A stretch of DNA of 64,000 nucleotides from Streptomyces sp. NRRL F-525 (GTDB lineage: Bacteria > Actinomycetota > Actinomycetes > Streptomycetales > Streptomycetaceae): assembly GCF_000716605.1 (NCBI RefSeq), contig NZ_JNXE01000008.1, positions 186,001 through 250,000 on the forward strand, read 5' to 3'. Under the pieces are notes generated by a model. That model was not told the DNA's origin. It saw nothing but the letters and a program-made list of their open reading frames with translations, and searched no databases. The translations under genes were made by a program, and so were the position numbers. This document shows positions 18,501-25,623 of this stretch, piece after piece. The stretch's first letter is position 1. Every line of letters begins with the position of its first letter.

Positions 18501-21500
18501 GACTGCCTGTGGGAGTACCGCGACGACATCGGCGCCGAACGCGCCCAGGCCGCGGCCCGTCTCTTCCGCCAGACCCTCGACCACCTGATCGGCGACACGG
18601 ACACCGACATCACCCTGCACGAATTGGTCGCCGACTACCGCCGCACCCTGCCCGACCACGGCCAAGGCCCCACGCGGGCACCGGACTTCACCACAGTCGC
18701 CGACGGCTTCGCCAGCCAGGCGGCCCGCACCCCGCACGCCCCGGCCGTCACCACCGGCGAGACCACCCTCACCTATGCCGAACTCGACGCACAGGCAGCC
18801 GAGTTGGCGCCCGCACTAGGCACCCGCCTCCCGGCCGATCCCGCCGCCCCGGCCGCCGTGGCGCTCTACCTCCAGCCTTCCGTCGAGCATGTCGTGGCGC
18901 TTCTGGCGGCGGCCCGCCTCAACCTCACCGTCGTACCCCTCGACCCCGCGTACCCGCCACCCTTGCTACAGCATGTGCTCGACCAGGCAGACCCGTTGTG
19001 CGTACTCGTGACCCCCGAGGACGAACACCTCCTCGCCGCGATCGCACCACCGTCCCTGCCCCGGCACGTCCTCACCCTCGCCGACACCCCCGCCGCGGTA
19101 CCCCAACTGCCCACGCATCAGGGGCTGCGCCCGCTCTACACCCTGTTCACGTCCGGCTCCACCGGCACCCCGAAAGGCGTCCAGGTCCCCGACCGGACCC
19201 TGTGCAATCTGCTGACCTGGCAGCGCACCGACGGCGGCCTGAACGGGCCCGCCGTCACCCAGCAGTTCTCCATGCTCTCCTTCGACGTCTCCTTCCAGGA
19301 GATCTTCACGACCCTGTGCTCCGGCGGCCTGCTGCGCCTGGTGGAACCCGGCTGGCGGCACGATGTCCCCTCCCTGCTGCGAGAGTTGGAGACCGGGGGA
19401 GCGGAGCGGATCTTCCTGCCATATGTCGCGCTGCAACTCCTCGCCGAACATGGAGTACGCACCGGGCAGTTCCCGTCCAGGCTGCGCGAAGTCGTCACCG
19501 CTGGCGAGCAGTTGGTGTGCACCGACGCGATCCGCCGCTGGTTCGCCCGACTGCCGGACGCCCGGCTGTTCAACCACTACGGCCCCACCGAGACCCACGT
19601 CGTCAGCGGCCTGTGCCTCGACGGCGACCCCGCCGACTGGCCGCTGCGCCCCGCGATCGGGCGTCCGGTGGCCAACGCCGTCCTGCGCGTCGTCGACGAG
19701 GGCGGTCTCCCCGTCCCGCCCGGCGTCACCGGCGAGTTGCTGATCGGCGGTGTCATGGCCAACCGCTGCTACGTCGGCGAAGGTGACGGCGACGACATGC
19801 CGAACCGTGACCGCTTCACCGACGACCCGGACCTCGGGACCTTCTACCGCACCGGCGACCTGGCCCGGTTCGACGCGCAGGGTCTGCTGCACTACGCGGG
19901 CCGCGACGACAGCCAGGTCAAACTCGGCGGGTTCCGGCTGGAGTTGGGGCAGGTCGAGGCGGCGTTGCTGCAGTATCCCGGTGTGACCCACGCGGTCGCG
20001 GCCGTGGAGGGCGGGCAGCTGGTGGCCTGCCTGCAATGCCGGGGCGGCGACCCCGATCCGGCCGAACTCGCGGACCACCTGGCCGGGTTGCTGCCGTCCT
20101 ACGTGCGCATCAGCCGTTTCCGCCGCCTGACGGAGCTGCCGCGTACGCCCAGCGGCAAGCTGGACCGCCGGGCGGCCTACACCGCGCCGGGCCGTGACCT
20201 GCGCTCTGTCGGCATGACCGCCCCGGCCGTCTCACCGCTGGAAGCACGGCTGGCCACGCTGTTCGAGACGGTGACCGGCAAGGCGATCGGTGTGGAACAG
20301 CGGTTCTTCGACGCGGGCGCTACCAGCCTGGACCTGATGCGGTTCCAGCTCCGCTGCGCGGGCGAGGGTGAACTCGCCTTCACCGTCCCGGAGTTGTTCG
20401 AGCACGTCAGCCTTCGCGCGCTGGCCCGCCTTGTGGAGGGACGCGCAACGGAGGGTGTCGTCGTCCCGCATGCCCCACAGCTGCCCGGGGAGCGGACCGA
20501 GGAACCCATCGCCGTCATCGGGATGGCCGTACGACTGCCTGGCGCCCCTGACCTGGCCGCCTTCTGGGACCTGGTGGTCTCCGGCCGCCGGGGCATCGAG
20601 CACTTCCCGGCGACGGACGGCCGGGTCGGCGCCCGCAGCCAGTTGGCGGGGATGCTCGCCTTCGACCCGGGCCGCTTCACGATCAGCCCGCACGAGGCCC
20701 GGCTGATGGACCCCCAGCAACGGCACCTCCTGATGAACTGCGTCGAGGCGCTCGCCCACGCCGGCATCGGAGACCCGACGGCCGAGCGGGTCGGGCTTCT
20801 CGCCGCCTGCGGGGAGAACACCTACTTCCAACGCATGCTGCGCGAGGCGGAGTCGGCCGAACTGCCGGACGCCTTCCGGCTCGCGCTGCACCACGAGAAG
20901 GACTTCCTGGCCACCAAGGCCGCCTACCACCTCGGCCTGACCGGCCCCGCCTTCACCGTGCAGTCGGCGTGCTCCAGTTCGCTCGTCGGCGTACACGTCG
21001 CCGCCGGGCTGCTGCGGCAGGGCGACGCGGACGTGATGCTCGTCGGCGGTGTCCTCGTCGACACCGAACTGACCGACGGCTACACCTACCGACCGCAGCA
21101 CATCTTCTCCCCGGACGGCCACTGCCGACCCTTCAGCGCGGACGCCGCCGGCACCGTCGGGGCCAGCGGAACCGGCGTCGTCGTCCTCAAGCCCCTCGCC
21201 GCCGCCCGCCGGGACGGGGACACCGTCTACGCCGTCATCACCGGCTCGGGCATCAACAACGACGGCTCGGACAAGCTCAGTTACAGCGCCCCCGCCCTGG
21301 CCGGACAGCGCGCCGCGATCCGCACCGCCCTGCACCGCAGCGGCCGTAGCGGCACCGATCTCGGCTATGTGGAGGCACACGGCACCGGGACCCGCCTCGG
21401 CGACCCGGTGGAGGCGGCCGCGCTGCGGCAGGCGTACGGACTGGCGGACGACGCGCGCGTGGCGCTGTCCTCGGTGAAGAGCCAGATCGGACACCTGGGC

Positions 21501-24500
21501 GCCGCCGCGGGAGTCGTGGGAATGGTGCGGGCCGTGCTCGCCGTGCACCACGGGATCGTCCCGCCGACGGCGGACTTCGACCGGCTCAACCCCGAGATCG
21601 ACGACGGCCCGTTCCGCATACCGGTCGCTGCCGAAGCCTGGCCGCAGGACGGGCCGCGAGTCGCCGCCGTCAGCAGCTTCGGGATCGGCGGGACCAACGC
21701 CCACCTGCTCCTCGAACACCCGGATGCGGCCCAAGTCGCGCATACCGTGCAGGAGTTGGTGCCGTGCCTGGTGCTGTCCGGCAGCTCCGAAGCCGCCGTA
21801 CGCGCGGACGGACGTCGTATCGCCGCCTACCTGAGGGCGCGGCCCGACGCCTATCCGCAGGTGCTGCGCCACCTCCAGGCCGGACGGCCCGCGCTCGGCC
21901 ACCGGGCGGCGGCGGTCTGCCCGGACGCAGACTCCGCCGTCGCGTGGCTCGAGGCGCTCTCCGACATCACGGCCCCGCACCCGCTGACCGGCAGCCCGAC
22001 CGAGAACCGGGACCCGCACGCCCTCGCCGAGGCATGGACCGCCGGGCACACCCTCGTATGGCCCGAGGGTTCCGCGTCCGCGCCCTGGGACTTCCCGCCG
22101 CCCGCCTTCGACACGGCGGAGTACGACTTCCCGCGTACGCCTGTGTTGGCGCCGCCGACCGGACCGCAGCGGCTGCCCGCCGACCAGTGGCTGCACCAGC
22201 CGCAGTGGACGCGGTTGCGCCGCGCCCGCACCGGCGCGCACGAACCGCGCCGCACCGCCGTGGTGGTCACGGATGCGAGGGCCGAGTCGTGGCGGTTCCT
22301 GGAGCGGCACTACGCCCGGGTGGTGACCGTGTGCGCCGGGGAGACTTTCGCCCGTCACGACGAGGACCGTTATGAGGCCGATCCCGCCGACCCCGGGCAA
22401 CTCGCCGCTGTGCTGGAGCGGGTCACCCGTTCCGGCGGCCCCGGCGTCGACTGGCTGCACGCGCTGCCGCTGGCTCTCGACGGCAGCCTCGATGAACACG
22501 CCCTGGAAGCTGCCCAGTTGGCCTGCCTCGACACCGTCGCGGCGCTCGCCCGCGCCCTGGCCGACGTACCGGACACCGTACGGCCACGGGCCTGGCTGCT
22601 GTCCCACGGGGCGCAACCGGTCACCGGCCCCGTCCGCACCCCTGAGGCGGGCCTGCTCGCCGCCGCTGTCGAAGTACCCCGGCAGGAACTGGGCGTTACC
22701 CTGCGCTGGACCGACCTGCCCGGACCCCGCCCGGCCGACTGGGCGGCCCACCTGCCCGACCTCCTCCTGGACGACACGATCACCGAACCGGCGACCGCGC
22801 TGCGCGACGGCTTCTGGTGGCAGCGCACACTTCAACCGGTCCCGGTCCTCAACTCCCCGCCACCCGCCGTCCGTTCGGCCGCCCCCGGCACCCACCTGGT
22901 GCTCGGCGGCACCGGAGGCATCGGCGCCACCCTGGCCGCACGCCTCCTGGAGCACCCCGGCAACCACGTGGTCCTCGTCGCCAGAGGGACCGAGACACCG
23001 CCCGCGCTACGGCCGTACCAGGACCGCGTCACACTGGTACACGCCGACCTCGCAACGGACGAACTGACCACGATTGCCGACCGGTTGGCCCCGCATCTGG
23101 ACGGCCTCGCCGGCATCGTCCACGCCGCGGGCACGGCCGCCGGAGGACTCCTCGCCCGCCGCGACCCCGCCACCGCCCGCCGCGCCACGGCCGCGAAACT
23201 GCGTGGCGCCCTGCTCGTCGAACGGCTCATCGCCGAGCACGATCCCGACTACGCGGCTTACTGTTCGTCAATGGCGGCCCGGTTCGGGGGAGTTGGGCAG
23301 TTCGACTACGCGGCGGCCAACGCCTGCCTCGACGCCTACGCCCACCACGCTCCGCCCGGCGACGACGCCACCACCGTCCGTATGAGCATCGGCTGGGACG
23401 CCTGGCGGGACGTCGGCATGGCGCAACATGCCCTGACCGCCGACGCCCGCCACCAGGAACACCTCAAGGTGGCGCTCACCCCCGAGGACGGCGCCGCGAT
23501 CTTCGAACGGGCCCTGCACCTGCAGTTGCCGCACCTGATGGTCAACACCACGCCTTTGACTGAGGCTCGCTACTTCTACGAGCCGGACCCCGACTCCCGA
23601 CACGAGCCGGTGCCCTCCGCGCACCCCGTGCAGGGCGACCCCACGGCCGAACTCACCGAGATCCTGGTCGACTTGCTCGGCGTGGACACCGTCGACCCGG
23701 AGGCCGCGCTGTACGACCTCGGCGCCGACTCGCTCGCCCTGCTGGAACTCATCGACGAGGTGAAACGCCGCTACGGCACCGACATCGACCTGTCCCGGCT
23801 GAGCCACCGGGTGAGCCTCACCGAGATCCTCGGCCACCTCGACACCGGCACCCGCGCGTCCGCCGCCGCGGTGGACGTCGAGGTGTGGCAGCGCGGACCG
23901 GGTCCGGACGTGCTGTGCCTGGTCCATCCGGTCGGTGGCGACATCCAGGCCTACCGGCCTCTGGTGGCGGCCCTGCCCGACGAGCTGACCGTCTGCCTCA
24001 TCGCCGACCCGAAACTACGCGACCCGGCTCAGCCCGCCCGCTCGATCGCCGACCGCGCCGCGCACTACCTGGAAGCCGTCCGGGCCGCGTTCCCGGACCC
24101 CGACCACCGCCTGAGCCTTGCGGGTTGGTCGTTCGGTGCCTGGACCGCCTTGTCCATGGCGGCACTTGCCGAGGCGGACGGCCGACCCATCGACGCCGTC
24201 CATCTCCTCGACCCGCCGCCACCCGGCGCCGGACGACGGCTCGCCGCGTACGACGAACAACAGGTGGACGCCGTCTTCGCCCGCGAGTTGAGCGGCAACG
24301 GCGGCGGTGACGGCGGAGAGCTGTCCGAGTCCGGCCGCGCCTACGCCGAACGCCTCGCGCAGTGCTGCCGGACCAACCTCGCCGCCATGGCCGAACACCG
24401 GCTGCCGCGACTGCACCGGACGCCCGCCGAGGTATGGCTCGCCCAACGCCCCGTAGAAGAAGGGGTGTTGGCCCCGGAACCGACCGCCCCCGACGCGTGG

Positions 24501-24665
24501 GACGCCCATCTGACCCGCCCCGTCCGCCTCCACCACGTCGACGCCACCCACTACGAACTGGTCGCGCAACCCCACGTGGAAGCGATTGCTGCCGCGCTAG
24601 CAGCGGCCCCACCTCACACCCGAGCTGCCGTCGCCGCCCTGCCCCACCCCGCCGGAAGATCCTGA
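15543..24665 (+). CDS. hybrid NRPS-PKS, A-T-C-A(Pro)-T-KS-KR-ACP-TE
   Basis: A 3,040-residue megasynthase. A1 about residues 20-510 (FYTSGSTGNPKG; VYGPTEATTF; pocket D-A-F-F-L-G-V-T-F-K, aliphatic type). Carrier 1 SGGDSL (Ser559). C about 615-1040 (HHVAVDG, H740/H741). A2 about 1060-1545 (LFTSGSTGTPKG; FDVSFQEIF; NHYGPTETHVV; pocket D-V-Q-F-V-A-H-V-V-K, very close to published proline codes). Carrier 2 GATSLDL (Ser1595). KS about 1654-2058 (SACSSS, Cys1810; EAHGTGT; SQIGHLGAAAG). No AT follows: the post-KS linker runs straight into the post-AT linker and the KR structural half. KR LVLGGTGGIG, Tyr2589. ACP GADSL (Ser2730). TE GWSFG (Ser2863). Expected chain: amino acid-Pro extended by malonate and reduced to a beta-hydroxy acid, the detoxinine skeleton. 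The start ATG overlaps the previous stop. Confidence 0.93.
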   Translation: MDLRHAHRVSPGPTRSVSLAEAVLGQARRTPTAIAVEDGNRVLDYAELERASARVATRLHAAGVRPGHAVAVHLPRSWQLVCVMLGIRRAGATVVPLDRLSPPDRQRHILDDSGAVAVVHDSGHIPQLPECTAGLDAHLLLTGDGPVSPAVPPGEPSDTAVGFVFYTSGSTGNPKGVEVTDGGVLRLARPGYLDLRPGARFASLANPAFDALSFEVWVPLLTGGVCVVLDDEEVHSAPRFARVLSERRVDTLFITTALFNAVVEQVPDCFAGLGQILVGGEQLNARIVRRWYETNSASRTVLHNVYGPTEATTFALCGPIPRDFAGDTIPIGTPLPGTAILLRTEDDRVAEPGEVAELLLSGPALALGYRNLPEQTERGFVRLPHEDDGERRWYRTGDLVRQDGEGRITYVGRADRQVKVRGFRIEPGEVERQILAQPAVRQAYIGTRRDAADRSELLAFLVLGDELSYDTYDRHLAAALPSYMRPHHTYLVAELPRNANGKVDQAALLRDAGTPWRGAQESDVPVSAEQRRVLEVAEDILAVNGLRPGDRWAASGGDSLKALRFRFEILDRFAVDLPHDLVLRADFAALADAVHAPETAAGEHPPVPAPSAEPTAPATSEQERLWLLHQREPENRSYDVPLAFRVEGRADAEALHRAVRTLVERHVALRTRLVPTPDGLLQEASDPYDPWQRLEARPGEQWQDTADRFFDHRFDLGDARMLRAAWVAQADGGLLLLHLHHVAVDGWSLNLLLRDLTDACAAQGARPNSALTPLDFARWQRSWHTSPTYEDRRARLRSHYGHDGEPSPALPAPEVPRARLLRTSLDLVRRSALDRRAAQLGLTRFQLLVSAFAASLYGVTGQGRPLVATPVVNRPRPEFADTVGMFANTVLLDLPLEPHRSLDAQLSAHSDAVRTVLQDQEVALADLLADPAFRERTPLFDYLFVLENTDFSALRLDGCDVRPLWPEPLGAKCALTLSVVEHAAGFDCLWEYRDDIGAERAQAAARLFRQTLDHLIGDTDTDITLHELVADYRRTLPDHGQGPTRAPDFTTVADGFASQAARTPHAPAVTTGETTLTYAELDAQAAELAPALGTRLPADPAAPAAVALYLQPSVEHVVALLAAARLNLTVVPLDPAYPPPLLQHVLDQADPLCVLVTPEDEHLLAAIAPPSLPRHVLTLADTPAAVPQLPTHQGLRPLYTLFTSGSTGTPKGVQVPDRTLCNLLTWQRTDGGLNGPAVTQQFSMLSFDVSFQEIFTTLCSGGLLRLVEPGWRHDVPSLLRELETGGAERIFLPYVALQLLAEHGVRTGQFPSRLREVVTAGEQLVCTDAIRRWFARLPDARLFNHYGPTETHVVSGLCLDGDPADWPLRPAIGRPVANAVLRVVDEGGLPVPPGVTGELLIGGVMANRCYVGEGDGDDMPNRDRFTDDPDLGTFYRTGDLARFDAQGLLHYAGRDDSQVKLGGFRLELGQVEAALLQYPGVTHAVAAVEGGQLVACLQCRGGDPDPAELADHLAGLLPSYVRISRFRRLTELPRTPSGKLDRRAAYTAPGRDLRSVGMTAPAVSPLEARLATLFETVTGKAIGVEQRFFDAGATSLDLMRFQLRCAGEGELAFTVPELFEHVSLRALARLVEGRATEGVVVPHAPQLPGERTEEPIAVIGMAVRLPGAPDLAAFWDLVVSGRRGIEHFPATDGRVGARSQLAGMLAFDPGRFTISPHEARLMDPQQRHLLMNCVEALAHAGIGDPTAERVGLLAACGENTYFQRMLREAESAELPDAFRLALHHEKDFLATKAAYHLGLTGPAFTVQSACSSSLVGVHVAAGLLRQGDADVMLVGGVLVDTELTDGYTYRPQHIFSPDGHCRPFSADAAGTVGASGTGVVVLKPLAAARRDGDTVYAVITGSGINNDGSDKLSYSAPALAGQRAAIRTALHRSGRSGTDLGYVEAHGTGTRLGDPVEAAALRQAYGLADDARVALSSVKSQIGHLGAAAGVVGMVRAVLAVHHGIVPPTADFDRLNPEIDDGPFRIPVAAEAWPQDGPRVAAVSSFGIGGTNAHLLLEHPDAAQVAHTVQELVPCLVLSGSSEAAVRADGRRIAAYLRARPDAYPQVLRHLQAGRPALGHRAAAVCPDADSAVAWLEALSDITAPHPLTGSPTENRDPHALAEAWTAGHTLVWPEGSASAPWDFPPPAFDTAEYDFPRTPVLAPPTGPQRLPADQWLHQPQWTRLRRARTGAHEPRRTAVVVTDARAESWRFLERHYARVVTVCAGETFARHDEDRYEADPADPGQLAAVLERVTRSGGPGVDWLHALPLALDGSLDEHALEAAQLACLDTVAALARALADVPDTVRPRAWLLSHGAQPVTGPVRTPEAGLLAAAVEVPRQELGVTLRWTDLPGPRPADWAAHLPDLLLDDTITEPATALRDGFWWQRTLQPVPVLNSPPPAVRSAAPGTHLVLGGTGGIGATLAARLLEHPGNHVVLVARGTETPPALRPYQDRVTLVHADLATDELTTIADRLAPHLDGLAGIVHAAGTAAGGLLARRDPATARRATAAKLRGALLVERLIAEHDPDYAAYCSSMAARFGGVGQFDYAAANACLDAYAHHAPPGDDATTVRMSIGWDAWRDVGMAQHALTADARHQEHLKVALTPEDGAAIFERALHLQLPHLMVNTTPLTEARYFYEPDPDSRHEPVPSAHPVQGDPTAELTEILVDLLGVDTVDPEAALYDLGADSLALLELIDEVKRRYGTDIDLSRLSHRVSLTEILGHLDTGTRASAAAVDVEVWQRGPGPDVLCLVHPVGGDIQAYRPLVAALPDELTVCLIADPKLRDPAQPARSIADRAAHYLEAVRAAFPDPDHRLSLAGWSFGAWTALSMAALAEADGRPIDAVHLLDPPPPGAGRRLAAYDEQQVDAVFARELSGNGGGDGGELSESGRAYAERLAQCCRTNLAAMAEHRLPRLHRTPAEVWLAQRPVEEGVLAPEPTAPDAWDAHLTRPVRLHHVDATHYELVAQPHVEAIAAALAAAPPHTRAAVAALPHPAGRS

Positions 24666-24675
24666 GGAGGTCACC

Positions 24676-25617
24676 GTGCGGCAGCCCCGCACCGGTTCCC
24701 CCTCACCCCCGCCCCCACCGATGCCCCGGAGGTCCCTCATGGAGGACTACGCACTCAAGGCCGTCGAGCGGATCACCACCCGCCCCGCCGAGCCCTACGA
24801 CACCCTGTCCGTCGCCCCGATCACCCCGGTGCTGGGCGCCGAGGTCACCGGCCTTGACCTCTCCCAGGAGCTGACACCCCAGCAGGAGAAGGAACTCAAG
24901 CACGCGTTCCAGACCCACCACGTGCTCGTCTTCCGCGACCAGGACATCACTCCCGAGGAACACAAGCGGTTCGCGGGCGTCTTCGGCGAACTGCACCCCG
25001 TTGCCCTCGCGCCCGAGGGATCGGACCCGTACATCCTGGACATCAAGGCGACCAAGGAGTCCAAGGCCGTGGCCGGCAACGGCTGGCACGCCGACGGGAC
25101 CGCCGACGCCGAACCCTCCCTCGGTTCGCTGCTGTACATCACCACCGTCCCCGAGGGCGGCAGCGGCGGCGACACCGTCTTCGCCAACATGCACCTCGCC
25201 TACGAACTGCTCTCACCGGCGATGCGGACCTTCCTCGAAAGCCTCACCGCCGTCCACGACGGAGCCCTGCCCTGGACCGCCGCCGGACAGACCCCGCCGC
25301 CCGAGTACGAGGTGCCGCGCACCGAACAGCCGGTCATCGCGCGCCACCCGGAGACCGACCGCAGGCTCCTCTTCGTCAACGCCCCCTACACCTCGCACAT
25401 CACCCAGCTGTCCCGCGTCGAGAGCGACGCCCTGCTGGAGATGCTGTACGCGCACATAGCCCGCACTCCGCTGCTGCACTGCCGGGTCCGCTGGCAGGAG
25501 CGCACCCTCGTCCTCTGGGACAACCGCAGCGTCCAGCACCACGCCGTCTGGGACTACTTCCCGCACACCCGCGAGGGCCGCCGGGTCGCCGTCAACGGCA
25601 GCCGCCTGCATGCCTGA
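24676..25617 (+). CDS. TauD-type Fe(II)/2-oxoglutarate dioxygenase
   Basis: A 313-residue TauD/TfdA-family enzyme. The iron-binding facial triad is visible: HAD in NGWHADGTADAE (His138, Asp140) and the distal His in NRSVQHHAVWDYFP (His288); an Arg in GRRVAV sits where the co-substrate carboxylate binds. The GTG start lies 10 bp after the megasynthase stop behind GAGGAG, so it is co-transcribed. A TauD gene is a constant partner of the NRPS and NRPS-PKS in detoxin/rimosamide clusters, where it is thought to hydroxylate the proline-derived ring. That role is inferred here from context. An internal ATG at 24739 is an alternative start. Confidence 0.9.
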   Translation: MRQPRTGSPSPPPPPMPRRSLMEDYALKAVERITTRPAEPYDTLSVAPITPVLGAEVTGLDLSQELTPQQEKELKHAFQTHHVLVFRDQDITPEEHKRFAGVFGELHPVALAPEGSDPYILDIKATKESKAVAGNGWHADGTADAEPSLGSLLYITTVPEGGSGGDTVFANMHLAYELLSPAMRTFLESLTAVHDGALPWTAAGQTPPPEYEVPRTEQPVIARHPETDRRLLFVNAPYTSHITQLSRVESDALLEMLYAHIARTPLLHCRVRWQERTLVLWDNRSVQHHAVWDYFPHTREGRRVAVNGSRLHA

Positions 25618-25623
25618 CCCGCG

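Noticed and set aside
20232..22967. Long minus-strand open frame opposite the KS region
   Set aside because: Same antisense effect; the plus strand encodes clear NRPS and PKS motifs across the whole stretch.
11566..24665. Chain order with the C-A-T-TE protein as the first module
   Set aside because: It has its own TE and a condensation domain at its start, while the hybrid begins with A-T, the expected loading module; gene order alone does not give reaction order.
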